Positions 16,635 through 25,596 of a stretch of DNA of 64,000 bases are shown piece after piece. Under the pieces are notes generated by a model. The model was not told the DNA's origin. It ran no database searches and saw only the letters and a program-made list of their open reading frames with translations. A program made the position numbers and the translations under genes. This DNA is from Haladaptatus salinisoli (GTDB taxonomy: Archaea; Halobacteriota; Halobacteria; Halobacteriales; Haladaptataceae): NCBI RefSeq assembly GCF_020614375.1, contig NZ_CP085327.1, positions 434,001 through 498,000 on the forward strand. The letters are read 5' to 3'. Each line of letters starts with the position of its first letter. Position 1 is the first letter of the stretch.

Positions 16635-17069
16635 ATGCGAGACGGTGAATCGATAGTTCTGGACATCGACGGGCAGTCCTACGAGTTGTCGCGCGAGGCG
16701 GCGACCGACCTGCAGGACGCGGTCGGCGACGCCCTGACCGAACGCCGCGAGTTCTTCCGCACCGCGGGCACGTTCCGCGAGGACGGGAGCTACGAGGTGT
16801 CCCGCCGGAGCGCCGACTCGGCGGGGAACGCGAAGGTGTTCCAAAGTTTCGACGCGATGGCTCGGCTGTTCGACCGCCTGCCGGACGAGTTCACCGCGGA
16901 GGACGTGGGTCGAACCGGAATCACGGGGTCGCGCAGACACCTGCTGGTTCGCCACTTCGCGGAACACCCCGACTTCGCCTGTCGAATCGGCTCGCGGAAT
17001 CCGCTGACCGCGAGGAAGGAGACGGACGTCCTCGGCGAGGACGCGACGGCGGAGGTGGGCGCTGACTGA
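16635..17069 (+). CDS. Haloarchaeal conserved protein, function unknown
   Basis: 144 residues, acidic, soluble, no transmembrane segment. The N-terminus reads SIVLDIDGQSYELSREAA; the C-terminal half has EFTAEDVGRTGITGSRRHLLVRHF, which looks like an HTH-type helix pair. It lacks catalytic motifs. It is convergent with the PhoU-type regulator. I recognise no function. Confidence 0.72.
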   Translation: MRDGESIVLDIDGQSYELSREAATDLQDAVGDALTERREFFRTAGTFREDGSYEVSRRSADSAGNAKVFQSFDAMARLFDRLPDEFTAEDVGRTGITGSRRHLLVRHFAEHPDFACRIGSRNPLTARKETDVLGEDATAEVGAD

Positions 17070-17103
17070 GCGGTCGCCGCCCGCCGAGAAAACGGGTCGT
17101 CGT

Positions 17104-18132
17104 TCAGGTGATCGTCGTGTGTTCGCTCTCCTCGTTCAGCGCCAGGTTCGCGGCTATCTCGGCGTTCCGCATGGCGTACTGGGCCGTCTGCTGGAGGCTG
17201 ACGAGCACGTCGCGAACCTGCAGGAGGTCCTCGTTCGACATTTCGGGGAGGTCGGAGAGGATGTCCGACTCGCGGTCGCCGAGTTCGTGGAACTTCCGCC
17301 GGACTTCGAGGGTCATGTCGTAGTCGCGCTCGACCGCCGCCTGCACCGCCAGCGCCGTCACCTCGTCCACCTGGTCGGTGAACTCGCGGATGCGGCGCAT
17401 GGTGCTTCCGTCCACTTCGAGCGTGTGGCCGTCGGCTTCGAGGACGATGTCCGCGATGTCCTCCGCGTTGTCGGCGGTCAGTTCGAGGTTCTTCGCTATC
17501 GAGCGATAGCCGATGAGGGGGAAGCCGGTGTCGAGTCCCACCGCGCGGGCGAGGTTCGGGTTCTCGTGGGCCGTGAAGATGAGGCGCAGGAGGAGGACGA
17601 ATATCTTGTTCGCCTGTCGCTCGCGGTTCAGCGCCCGCTGCGCGAGATCCGGATTCCCGTGAGCCAGCGCCTTCACCGCCTCGCCGCGCATCGTGCTCCC
17701 CGTGTTCTCCAGTCGCTCCAGCAGGTTGTCCAGATCGAAGTCCTCGGGGTCGACGGAACACCGGATGGCGATGCTCGCGGGCGTCTCCTCGATGACGCCG
17801 AGTCCCATCAACTGCGTCTCCGCGTTGTAGACGGCGTTGATGTGACTGCTCTCCAACGTCCCGTCGCTCTCGACGTGGATGACCCGCCGCCCGAGCACGT
17901 ACTGGGCGACGATGGCCCGCTCCACCGCGTCCGCGTCGAGTTGCTCGGTGTGTATCGTCGCTTCGACCTCGTCGTCGTGCGCCGATTCCGGGAGGACGGT
18001 GAGCGAGCCTTTGCCGCTGATTCGAAGCGACACCTCGTCGCCCTTCTCGACCCCGTGCTCCTGCGCCCACTCGGCGGGCAGGGTCATCGCTAGCGTCGAC
18101 GGTCCCAGTCGCTGCACCTTCCGTGTTTCCAT
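17104..18132 (-). CDS. PhoU-domain phosphate uptake regulator with N-terminal AbrB/SpoVT domain
   Basis: 342 residues. Residues 1-50 form a swapped-hairpin AbrB-type DNA-binding domain (TRKVQRLGPSTLAMTLPAEWA). The rest holds two PhoU three-helix bundles with DxxxE metal/phosphate-binding patterns. Haloarchaeal proteins of this design are encoded near pst phosphate transporters and thought to control phosphate uptake; here no pst gene is nearby. A TATA-like element (complement of TTAAGGGTTCATG) lies just upstream of the ATG. Confidence 0.88.
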   Translation of the reverse strand: METRKVQRLGPSTLAMTLPAEWAQEHGVEKGDEVSLRISGKGSLTVLPESAHDDEVEATIHTEQLDADAVERAIVAQYVLGRRVIHVESDGTLESSHINAVYNAETQLMGLGVIEETPASIAIRCSVDPEDFDLDNLLERLENTGSTMRGEAVKALAHGNPDLAQRALNRERQANKIFVLLLRLIFTAHENPNLARAVGLDTGFPLIGYRSIAKNLELTADNAEDIADIVLEADGHTLEVDGSTMRRIREFTDQVDEVTALAVQAAVERDYDMTLEVRRKFHELGDRESDILSDLPEMSNEDLLQVRDVLVSLQQTAQYAMRNAEIAANLALNEESEHTTIT

Positions 18133-18185
18133 ACCCTTCTATTTTCGCATGAACCCTTAAGCCTCACCGTATGACACTAGATGCC

Positions 18186-19250
18186 TCATACGACTTTCAA
18201 CAGCCGTCGCTCGAAGCGCCCGACTCGCACCTTTCGCCAACCGCGGAGCGAGTCGTCCACGTCCTCGTCCCCGGTGTCGACCCGGAGAACGCCGACTCCG
18301 TCGAGTTTCGTCTTCGAAGCAACGACCTCCACGTCGGACCGGCGAATCACGGCGGGCGAAATCTGGTCGTTCCCGCGCCCGAAGACGAACCCCTGCCCGC
18401 CGATGGGCGAGACGACGATGACGTTTCGCTCGCCGAGGTGGGCCAGAATCTCCTCCTCGTTCGCGTCGGAAGCTAGCACCTCCCCGTCGCGCCACACGTC
18501 GACGCCCAGCGGCGACCCGTCGAATCCCAGTTCCGACTGTATCGCGCCGACCGTGCTTCCGGGTCCGAAGACGTAGGTGACGCCGTCTTCCACGTCGTCC
18601 GCGACCCCCGCCGCGAGGCTCTCGACGGTTCCGCCGCCGAGTTGCTTGCTCGACTGGAGCGCGTCGGCCACGGGCACCCGCGCGACGGCCCGCAGTTCGG
18701 CTCGAACCTCTCCCTCGCGATAGGCCGCCTCGTCGATGTCGTTCACCTCGCGCTCCTCGACGCGGTCGAACGAGGCGGCGATTCGGCCCGCCGCCTTCGG
18801 CGTCACCGCGAACACCGACGAGTAGATTTTCACGCCGGCGGGAACTCCGAGCACGGGAACTGCGGCGTCGAACTCGGCCAGCGTCTCCGCCACGTCGACC
18901 GCGGTTCCGTCCCCGCCGGCGAACAGAATCAGGTCGACGTCCTCCGCCGCCAGTCGGCGAACCGCTTCGCGGGTGTCCTCGGCGGTCGTTTCGCTCCCGG
19001 CGGGTTCGCCGACGATTTCGGGGTCGAACCCCGCGCGCCGCGCTTCCTCCGCGCCCATCTCGCCCCCGTAGGCCAGAACCTCCGCGTCGGGTGCTCGCTC
19101 GGCGAGCGCGGACAAGGCGGCGACCGCTCTGTCCGGCGCGCGTCGTTCCGCGCCGCGCTCCCGCGCCTCCGCGACTTTCCCGTCCGTGCCCTTCAGACCG
19201 ACTCGCCCGCCCATCCCGGCGATGGGGTTGACGACCACGCCGACTCGCAT
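18186..19250 (-). CDS. ATP-NAD/diacylglycerol kinase-fold protein (COG3199)
   Basis: 354 residues with the NAD-kinase-like opening GVVVNPIAGMGGRVGLKG and the phosphate-binding GGDGT motif near residue 115 (LFAGGDGTAVD). This is the COG3199 branch: predicted small-molecule kinases that share the fold of ATP-NAD kinase but whose substrate is not settled. It also carries VPAGVKIYSSVFAV and SPIGGQGFVFGRGN motifs typical of the branch. A separate canonical NAD kinase probably exists elsewhere in the genome. Confidence 0.85.
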   Translation of the reverse strand: MRVGVVVNPIAGMGGRVGLKGTDGKVAEARERGAERRAPDRAVAALSALAERAPDAEVLAYGGEMGAEEARRAGFDPEIVGEPAGSETTAEDTREAVRRLAAEDVDLILFAGGDGTAVDVAETLAEFDAAVPVLGVPAGVKIYSSVFAVTPKAAGRIAASFDRVEEREVNDIDEAAYREGEVRAELRAVARVPVADALQSSKQLGGGTVESLAAGVADDVEDGVTYVFGPGSTVGAIQSELGFDGSPLGVDVWRDGEVLASDANEEEILAHLGERNVIVVSPIGGQGFVFGRGNDQISPAVIRRSDVEVVASKTKLDGVGVLRVDTGDEDVDDSLRGWRKVRVGRFERRLLKVV

Positions 19251-19298
19251 AGCTGGTGGTTCGGCGGCGCGGATAAAAGGCGTGTGGGCGGCGGCGAA

Positions 19299-20195
19299 TC
19301 AGTCGTCTTCGCCCTGCTCTTTCACTTCGTTGTGCGTCTTCGGGTTCGGAGATTGGAGGTTAGCCTTCGGCCCGTCCTGGTCCTGCTCGCGGATGAACGA
19401 GAAGGTCCCCTCGCCGTCGACGGACTCGCCCTGCGTCCACCGTTTCTCGGGGTCCTGCGGCTCGTTCACGTCCGTGGACATGAACGAGTAGTTGAACTCC
19501 TCGTTCTCCTTGTCGTCGGGGAAGCTGTCCGGAACCGGCAGGTGGTCGAACATGTCTTCGGGGTCGCCCAGGTCCTGCAGGAGGGCGAGCCACTGGTTCT
19601 GGTGCATGGTGTCGCGGGCGATGAGGTACGAGAGCATGTCCTTCATCCCCTCGTCGTCGGTCGCCTCCCACAGCCTCGTCGCCAGCAGTCGTCCGGTCGA
19701 TTCGGCCATGACGTTGGCGTACATGTCCGCCGCGAGGTTCCCGCTGGCGACGACGTAGTTCCCGTTGAACGGGAACCCGTTGCTGTCCACCGGCATCGCG
19801 TGCAGTCCCGACGAGAGCAGTTGGCGCGGCTGCATTCCGCTCATCGCGGCGTTCACGGCCCGGTCCTGACTCATCTGCTCGCGGAGTTCGACCGGAGCGC
19901 CCTCCAAGTTCTTGGCGACCGCCGTCGCCAGCATCTCGATGTGACCGAGTTCCTCGGTCGCGGTCTCCAGGAGGGCGTGCCGGTACTCGTCGTGTTTCTG
20001 CGGGAGCGCCCACGCCTGAAACAGGTACTGGAGCGCGACCCGCATCTCCCCCTCGACGCCGCCGATGGCCTGCTGGAGCATCTTCGCGAACGCCGGGTCG
20101 GGTTCCTCTACCTCCACCTCGTACTGTAGTTTTCCTCCGTCGTGGTAGAACACGGTACCACCGCGTCCGACTGCACTCACTGCGTCAATAAGCAT
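19299..20195 (-). CDS. Manganese catalase
   Basis: 298 residues of the ferritin-like dimanganese catalase family, which dismutates hydrogen peroxide without haem. Visible ligands: Glu50 in GVEGEMR, Glu82 and His85 in TEELGHIEM, and the later Glu/His pair in the second helix pair (MAESTGRLLATRLWE, DTMHQNQW). ATG 20195 gives 14 residues before the conserved FYHDGGKLQYEV; a GTG at 20153 that starts right there is an alternative. A TATA-like TTAAC near 20233-20239 fits ATG 20195. The acidic C-terminal tail (NPKTHNEVKEQGEDD) is species-type specific. It provides oxidative-stress defence. Confidence 0.92.
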   Translation of the reverse strand: MLIDAVSAVGRGGTVFYHDGGKLQYEVEVEEPDPAFAKMLQQAIGGVEGEMRVALQYLFQAWALPQKHDEYRHALLETATEELGHIEMLATAVAKNLEGAPVELREQMSQDRAVNAAMSGMQPRQLLSSGLHAMPVDSNGFPFNGNYVVASGNLAADMYANVMAESTGRLLATRLWEATDDEGMKDMLSYLIARDTMHQNQWLALLQDLGDPEDMFDHLPVPDSFPDDKENEEFNYSFMSTDVNEPQDPEKRWTQGESVDGEGTFSFIREQDQDGPKANLQSPNPKTHNEVKEQGEDD

Positions 20196-20262
20196 GGCGG
20201 CCCTCGGAATCCGCCGCGCCGGGTTGTCAAGAGTTAAGAGTGCGGACCGGCTACCGCCGAGT

Positions 20263-20367
20263 ATGTTCCCACTCGCAGAGACGTTCCCCACGAACGCGGC
20301 AGGTATCGTCGTTCTCGTCGTCGGACTCGCGTCGGTCGCCGCGTGGATGGCGTACCTCTACCGCTGA
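20263..20367 (+). CDS. 34-residue single-TM protein
   Basis: ATG to TGA encodes 34 residues: MFPLAETFPTN, one hydrophobic helix of about 20 residues, and a basic end (YLYR), the positive-inside pattern of a small membrane protein. It sits between the divergent Mn catalase promoter and the convergent CinA-like gene, with the TATA-like GAGTTAAGAG about 27 bases before its ATG. Too short to assign a function; membrane-protein composition and promoter spacing support it. Confidence 0.6.
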   Translation: MFPLAETFPTNAAGIVVLVVGLASVAAWMAYLYR

Positions 20368-20373
20368 GGTCGT

Positions 20374-21066
20374 CTATCGCTCCGGTCGTTCGACGCGCCC
20401 GCGCAACCAGTCGGCGGCGTTTCGCACGGTCTCCTCGTCCGACCCCTCGATTTTGACGCGGACGTGGTCGCCGGGGTAGCTTCCGACCTTCACGTCGAAT
20501 CGCTCGCGTAGCTCCGCGAATCGGTCGACGAGGGCGCTCTCCGGTTCGTCCGCCGGGACGACTTCTTCGAAGTGCGGTCCGCCGTCGAACTCGTCGGCCA
20601 CGCGTTCGAACATCGTTCGCATTTCCTTGGGCACGCCCGGCAGGACGTAGACGTTCTCGATCTCCGCGCCGGGGGCGACGCCGACCTCGTTCGGGAGCAT
20701 CCGCGCTCCCTTCGGGAGGTGGGTCGTCCCCGCGACGAGGTCGGCGCGCTCGTAATCCGTGTGTTCGTCTATCCAGCGGATCGCCTCCTCGTGTTCCTCC
20801 ACCGGGACGCCGATCGCCGCCGCGACCCCCTCCATCGTCAGGTCGTCGTGGGTCGGCCCGAGACCCCCCGTGACGACGACGGCGTCGTACTCGGCGAGCG
20901 ATTCGTTCACGACGCGGGCGATGTCGGCCACGCGGTCGGGAACGACGACGACTCGCTCGACCGAGACGCCGCGCTCCGTCAGTCGCTCGCCCAGCCACGC
21001 GGCGTTCGTGTTGACGGTGTCGCCGGAGAGAATCTCGTCTCCGACGGTGACCAACGCAACTCGCAT
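20374..21066 (-). CDS. CinA-like molybdopterin-binding domain protein
   Basis: 230 residues of the MoCF-biosynthesis/CinA N-terminal fold: VTVGDEILSGDTVNTNAAWL at the start, TGGLGPTHDD, and LPGVPKEM. The C-terminal nicotinamide-nucleotide amidase domain of bacterial CinA is absent, as is usual in archaea. COG1058 members can act as ADP-ribose or NMN-related pyrophosphatases; the archaeal role is not settled. It lies 30 bases after the DUF5803 gene on the same strand, probably the tail of the TFE operon. Confidence 0.88.
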   Translation of the reverse strand: MRVALVTVGDEILSGDTVNTNAAWLGERLTERGVSVERVVVVPDRVADIARVVNESLAEYDAVVVTGGLGPTHDDLTMEGVAAAIGVPVEEHEEAIRWIDEHTDYERADLVAGTTHLPKGARMLPNEVGVAPGAEIENVYVLPGVPKEMRTMFERVADEFDGGPHFEEVVPADEPESALVDRFAELRERFDVKVGSYPGDHVRVKIEGSDEETVRNAADWLRGRVERPER

Positions 21067-21096
21067 ACCGGAGGGTGGACCGCCAGACGAAAAGGG

Positions 21097-21867
21097 CTAT
21101 CGCATCCCCGGCGGCGGGCCGTCGCCGAAGTCGTCGTCCGAGACGTCCACGTTCAGCCCCAGCTCCTCGCGCTCGCGTTCGAGTTGGCGAATCTGGAGGC
21201 GGAAGTACGCCAACCCTCCGAGGCCGGCCAGTAGCGCCACGCCGACCACCCCGCCGAAGATGAACTTATCGCGGGCCAGGTAGTAGCGAACGGAGATGGC
21301 GTCCGGGTTTATCGATTCGTCCCAGACGATGTGAACCCGACCGTCGCGCATCTCGGTCTCGTACTTGCCTGGACGCACGTCGCTCAGCAGAAACAGGTCG
21401 ACGCGCATCCCGCGAGGGATGACGACCTCGTAGGTTCGGTCTTTCAGGTAGGTCGGCACCGAGAACGTCTTTCCGCGCCTCGGGGCGGTGTACGCCAGCT
21501 TTCCCTTCCCCTTCGGCGGCGTGATGATGGTCTTCGATTTCGTCTTCTTCACCCGAATCTCTTCGGCACCGACGACCGTTCCGTTCGGGTACTGGAACTT
21601 GACCGCGGAAATTTCGACGGGTGCCTTCTCGCCGAGGGCCTCCTGTTTGTGGATTTCGAGCGTCGTCTTTCCGTTGAGGTCGTAGATGGCTTGGTACTCG
21701 TCGCTGGAGACGTTGTAGGTCACGTCCTGTTCGGTGTCCCACTCGTACGACGCGTTCGCGGCGAGTTTCTTTTGGCTTATCTGGTCCGGTCCGAACACCG
21801 ACGAACACCCCGCGCTGGCCGCGAGCACGACGAGCAGACCGAACGCGAGTACGAGTCGCCGATTCAT
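21097..21867 (-). CDS. DUF5803 lipoprotein with C-terminal TM helix
   Basis: 256 residues. A lipobox ASAGC at residues 17-21 predicts lipid attachment at Cys21. A beta-rich extracellular domain follows, with one transmembrane helix near residues 205-223 and a cytosolic charged tail (EREREELGLNVDVSDDD). The layout matches haloarchaeal DUF5803. The ATG at 21867 overlaps the DUF2110 stop by 4 bases, so it is co-translated with it. Function unknown. Confidence 0.85.
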   Translation of the reverse strand: MNRRLVLAFGLLVVLAASAGCSSVFGPDQISQKKLAANASYEWDTEQDVTYNVSSDEYQAIYDLNGKTTLEIHKQEALGEKAPVEISAVKFQYPNGTVVGAEEIRVKKTKSKTIITPPKGKGKLAYTAPRRGKTFSVPTYLKDRTYEVVIPRGMRVDLFLLSDVRPGKYETEMRDGRVHIVWDESINPDAISVRYYLARDKFIFGGVVGVALLAGLGGLAYFRLQIRQLEREREELGLNVDVSDDDFGDGPPPGMR

Positions 21868-22538
21868 GGAATGACGCAACGAATCTCGGCCGGGATGTAC
21901 TCGCCGATGCTGGCGAGCAGTCCCGGCGGGTCGGTGTCTTCCGTGCAGACGATGCTCTGTTCCAGCACGCCGAGGCGTTCGACCGTCACGATGTCGCGGG
22001 CGTGTCCGGCGCGGTTGACCGTCGCGCGAACCTCTCCCCGCGTCGCGCTGTTGACGTTCACGCGCCCGTCGCCCCGCGACCAGTCGAACAGGCGGTCGCG
22101 CTCCTCGTCGGCGAGGCGCGAGGGGTCGCCGTCGCCGCCGAACACGAATCGCATCGGGAGGTGCTGGACGAGACCGAACCGCTCGACTATCTGGGCGGGC
22201 GCGCCGGGGCCGAGGCCGAGTTCGGACGCCGGAATCCGAACGTCCCGCCCGGCGTCGAGGACGAACCCCTCGTCGTCCCACGATTCGAGCGTTCCGACGT
22301 AGGTTTCGCCCTCGCGGAGGTCCGGCGTGACCTCGCCCCACTCCTCGCGGAGGACGTTCCGAGCGATGACCTCGTCGTCGCCCTCGACCGTGACCGTGAC
22401 GAAGTCGTCGCGGCGGATGCCGATTTCGTACGTCACGTCGAGGTCGCCGAGGGCGTTCTCGATGAGCGACCCGAGACCGTCGAGCGCGCGATCTCTCGCG
22501 TTGCCGTCGACGTACACTTTGGTTGCGAGGACGACCAT
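21864..22538 (-). CDS. DUF2110 family protein
   Basis: 224 residues of the archaeal DUF2110 family, starting MVVLATKVYVDGNARDRAL. It has beta-rich segments including a probable RNA-binding-like stretch (YVGTLESWDDEGFVLDAGRD). The gene overlaps the tfe stop (TAATG) and the DUF5803 start (ATGA), giving a tight tfe-DUF2110-DUF5803 operon; the steady link with tfe suggests a role in transcription or RNA, but this is inference. Confidence 0.88.
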   Translation of the reverse strand: MVVLATKVYVDGNARDRALDGLGSLIENALGDLDVTYEIGIRRDDFVTVTVEGDDEVIARNVLREEWGEVTPDLREGETYVGTLESWDDEGFVLDAGRDVRIPASELGLGPGAPAQIVERFGLVQHLPMRFVFGGDGDPSRLADEERDRLFDWSRGDGRVNVNSATRGEVRATVNRAGHARDIVTVERLGVLEQSIVCTEDTDPPGLLASIGEYIPAEIRCVIP

Positions 22539-23065
22539 TATGCGCCGAGTTCCTCGACGTTGAGTTCGCGTTCGAGTTCCTCGATACGCTCGTCCATCGA
22601 ATCGACTAACATCGCGTTGTCCATCGATTCGAGCGGCGAACCGCACTCGGGACACTCGAAGCCGAAGTCCATCGCCTCGCCGAACTCGAAGCGAAGCGAG
22701 CAGATCTCACAGAGGTAGAACTCGTGGTTCCGCTCGTACTCCTCGCGCTGCTTCAGCGCGTCGAGCAGGCGGTACATCTCCTCTTCCAAGTTCTCGGGTA
22801 TCTTGTCGTACTCGAACGTCCAGAGGTAGGTGAGCCACCCCGAGTCCTCGTCGCGGAGACGCCGATAGGACGCGAGGTCGTTCTCGTAGAGGATGAAGAG
22901 CGCCCTGCGAACGTCGTTGAGTTCGAGGTCGAGTTCCTCCGCGAGTTCCTCGTCGGTGACCTCGCCGTCCGGCGGCGCGGCGGCGACCGGCATTCCCTTC
23001 GGGCCGACCAGTTCGTGGAGATACTTCTGTATCACCGGGTCGCTCAGTAGGTCCTCGAAAGCCAT
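22538..23065 (-). CDS. tfe: Transcription factor E (TFE alpha)
   Basis: 175 residues. The N-terminal winged-helix (about 1-95, LLSDPVIQKYLHEL...DEELAEELDLELNDVRRALFILYENDLASY) is followed by a linker helix and a C-terminal zinc ribbon (CEIC, CPEC). TFE joins the archaeal pre-initiation complex and helps RNA polymerase open the promoter. A minus-strand TATA (GGTTTTAAACGG, complement of about 23090-23101) lies about 27 bases before the ATG: leaderless. Confidence 0.96.
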   Translation of the reverse strand: MAFEDLLSDPVIQKYLHELVGPKGMPVAAAPPDGEVTDEELAEELDLELNDVRRALFILYENDLASYRRLRDEDSGWLTYLWTFEYDKIPENLEEEMYRLLDALKQREEYERNHEFYLCEICSLRFEFGEAMDFGFECPECGSPLESMDNAMLVDSMDERIEELERELNVEELGA

Positions 23066-23217
23066 TGATACGTTATACCGGGTTGTTCAGCCGTTTAAAA
23101 CCATCGGGAGACGGTCGGTGTGCGTCGTTTCGGCTCGAACGCCGTCGGTCGGGGGACGCGCCGAAACGCGTACTTTCGGCGTTCCCGGTCGACCCTCGTC
23201 CCGGTGTCGTTCGTCGG

Positions 23218-23760
23218 TCACCCCTCGTCGACCGACTCCACCCGCTTTCCGGTCGCCTTCGGAATCACGCGCTGTTCCGCGCCCTCCCACTCGCGCTCCA
23301 GTTCCCGACCCTCGAACAGTCTGTCCAGAAACACGGCCAACCCCGCGACCTCCGAGTGCGGCTGGTTCGTCACGCCGACGTTCCAGTCGGCGGCCTCGTA
23401 CACGTCGAACGAGACCTTCTCCGCGCCGACGACGACGAGCAGGGGGGCGTCGGTGCTCGCCGCCCGAACGTCCGCCTCCACGTCCTGAATCCGCTCGCCG
23501 TACATCGTCAGGTGGACGACGCGACCCTCCCAGTTCCGGATGAGCGCCTTCTGGCTGCCCGAACACTCGACCGAGAAGGGACCGCCGAAGCGGTCGGTGA
23601 TGTCCGCGATGGTGTCGCGGGACTTCCCCGCGTTGTCGGGGAGGACGACGCGGTCCGCCCCCAGCGCGCGGGCCGTGAGTCCGACGTGCGTGGTCATCCG
23701 CTCGTCGCGCCCGGGTCGGTGGCCGAGTCGGACGACGGTGACCTCCGGTTCGTTCTGCAT
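23218..23760 (-). CDS. trm56: tRNA (cytidine(56)-2'-O)-methyltransferase
   Basis: 180 residues of the archaeal SPOUT-class aTrm56, which methylates the 2'-O of C56 in the T-loop of tRNA using SAM. Visible: VTVVRLGHRPGRDERMTTHVGL at the start (R-rich motif 1), the knot strand LLVVVGAEKVSFDVYE and NVGVTNQPHSEVAGLAVFLDRL of the SAM-binding knot. Same strand as tfe with 152 bases between; that gap holds the tfe promoter and nothing else I can name. Confidence 0.93.
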   Translation of the reverse strand: MQNEPEVTVVRLGHRPGRDERMTTHVGLTARALGADRVVLPDNAGKSRDTIADITDRFGGPFSVECSGSQKALIRNWEGRVVHLTMYGERIQDVEADVRAASTDAPLLVVVGAEKVSFDVYEAADWNVGVTNQPHSEVAGLAVFLDRLFEGRELEREWEGAEQRVIPKATGKRVESVDEG

Positions 23761-23806
23761 GGGCGGACGAACGAGCGGGACGAGTTAGGGGGTTTCGAAT
23801 CTCGAC

Positions 23807-25432
23807 TCACTCGAACACCTGCGCGACGCCCAACTCGCCGGTCGTGCCGAGGTGCTCCGAGAGGACGTACGTCCCGCCGACGAGCGTGGCGAGTCCGAGC
23901 GCGAGCGTGAGGCCGACCGGGAGTCCGGTGTAGCCGCTGACGAGGAACGCCACCGTCGCGATTCCGGCGGCCAGCAACGCGTAGGGAATCTGCGTGTTGA
24001 CGTGGTCGACGTGGTCGCTGGCGGCGAACATGCTCGACATAACGGTCGTGTCGCTGATGGGCGAGCAGTGGTCGCCGAACAGCGACCCCGTGAGGATGGC
24101 TCCGATCGCCAGCGCGAGGGGCGTACCGAGGCTGTGCGCCAGCGGGACTGCGACCGGGAACAGGATTCCCATCGTCCCCCACGAGGTGCCGATACAGAAG
24201 CTGATGATGGCCGCGCTCAGGAACACGACCGCCGGGAGCAGTTCGGGGGTGATGATGCCCTTCGAGACGCTGACGACGTAGTCGCCGACGTTCAGCGCCT
24301 CGCTGACCGAGCCGATGCTCCACGCCAGCGAGAGGATGGCGACGGGGAACATCACCATCTTGAAGCCTTCGAAGATGGAGTCGCTGACCCTGTCCAGCCC
24401 GATGCGAGCGTGGCCGACGAGGATGGCGAGGATCGTCGCACAGCCCGCGAACGCCGCCCAGAGGATGGCGCTCGCGGTGTCCGCGTTCCGTAGCGCCCTG
24501 CTGAACGCGTCGAAGACGGCGGATATCGACTCGAAGATTCCGTCGGCGCCGGCGAGCGCCGTGGCGGTCTTCCCGACGCCGCCGCCGGTGAACCAGAGGC
24601 TGAAGACGGTCACGGCGACGAGCACGACGATGGGCGAGACGAAGTACCACCAGCGCGGGTCGACGTGGTCGGGCGTCTCGATGTCGCTCGCCTGCGTCTC
24701 CATCAGCGGGTTGGCGTCGTCGCGGAGCACCTTCCCTTCCCGGCGGGCGCGACGCTCGGCGGCCCGCATCGGACCGAAATCCCAATCGGCGAGCACGACG
24801 ATGAAGACCAGCGCGAGCGCGAACAGGCTGTAGAAGCGGAACGGGATGGACTGGATGAACACCACGAAGGCGCTCTTCTGGATGCCGAGCGAGTTGAACT
24901 GCTGTTGGATGAGCCCCACCTCGTAGCCGAGCCACGTCGAGACCACGGCGATGCTGGCGGTGGGTGCGGTGGTCGAATCGAGGATGTACGCCAGTTTCTC
25001 CCGGCTCACGTCGAAGCGGTCGGTCACGGGACGCATCACCGACCCCGAGATCATCGTGCTGGCGTAGGAGTCGAAGAAGATGAGCATGCCAAGAATCGAG
25101 GTGCCGAGTTGGGCCTGCCGTCCCGTCTTCACCCGCTTGACGATGGCGTCCGCCACGGAACGCATCCCGCCGGAGAGGAATATCATCCCGAGCATCGCGC
25201 CGATGAGGAACGTGAACAGGAGCAGTTTGACGTTGAACGCGTCGGTGAGGTTCGTCACGACGAACTGTAAACCGCGGGCGGCACCGGCCACGGGGTTCCA
25301 CCCGACGAGGATAGTCGCACCGAGCCAGATACCGGCGAACAGCGACAGTAACGCCTGCCGCGACACCAGCGTCAGCACGATGGCGATCAGCGCCGGAAAC
25401 AGGCTGATGAGGCCGTACGTCTCTGAAGGCAT
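23807..25432 (-). CDS. NhaC-family Na+/H+ antiporter
   Basis: 541 residues with about 11-12 hydrophobic helices of the NhaC/ArsB-like superfamily. Typical marks are FDSYASTMISGSVMRPV and the later mirrored SDTTVMSSMFAASDHVDHVNTQ, with IGTSWGTMGILFPVAVPLA in between. The middle has an acidic/basic cytosolic loop (RRARREGKVLRDDANPLME). It exchanges Na+ (or an organic substrate) for H+ at the membrane. Start ATG 25432; an in-frame GTG four codons earlier is possible. Confidence 0.9.
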   Translation of the reverse strand: MPSETYGLISLFPALIAIVLTLVSRQALLSLFAGIWLGATILVGWNPVAGAARGLQFVVTNLTDAFNVKLLLFTFLIGAMLGMIFLSGGMRSVADAIVKRVKTGRQAQLGTSILGMLIFFDSYASTMISGSVMRPVTDRFDVSREKLAYILDSTTAPTASIAVVSTWLGYEVGLIQQQFNSLGIQKSAFVVFIQSIPFRFYSLFALALVFIVVLADWDFGPMRAAERRARREGKVLRDDANPLMETQASDIETPDHVDPRWWYFVSPIVVLVAVTVFSLWFTGGGVGKTATALAGADGIFESISAVFDAFSRALRNADTASAILWAAFAGCATILAILVGHARIGLDRVSDSIFEGFKMVMFPVAILSLAWSIGSVSEALNVGDYVVSVSKGIITPELLPAVVFLSAAIISFCIGTSWGTMGILFPVAVPLAHSLGTPLALAIGAILTGSLFGDHCSPISDTTVMSSMFAASDHVDHVNTQIPYALLAAGIATVAFLVSGYTGLPVGLTLALGLATLVGGTYVLSEHLGTTGELGVAQVFE

Positions 25433-25596
25433 GGTGAGACTCACTATCGGTCACGAAAATAAGCGTTATTGGCGTCGATTGAAATCATAAATCTGAATTT
25501 CTATTGGAATATCACGTTTCGGTTCGGATTCCCGAAACTTCCCGCGTACCGGCGAAGACCGGAAAACACTTGCGCGCCACCGGCACAGGTTGGCAC

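Noticed and set aside
16530..16640. Minus-strand peptide ending EELDQESDYSVAYAEMV...
   Set aside because: Codon use looks coding, but no start codon exists outside the opposite-strand gene; possibly a gene relic, not supportable.
23694..25454. 586-codon minus-strand frame overlapping the NhaC gene
   Set aside because: Same strand but wrong frame; product is extremely Arg/His-rich, while the other frame gives a clear NhaC antiporter.
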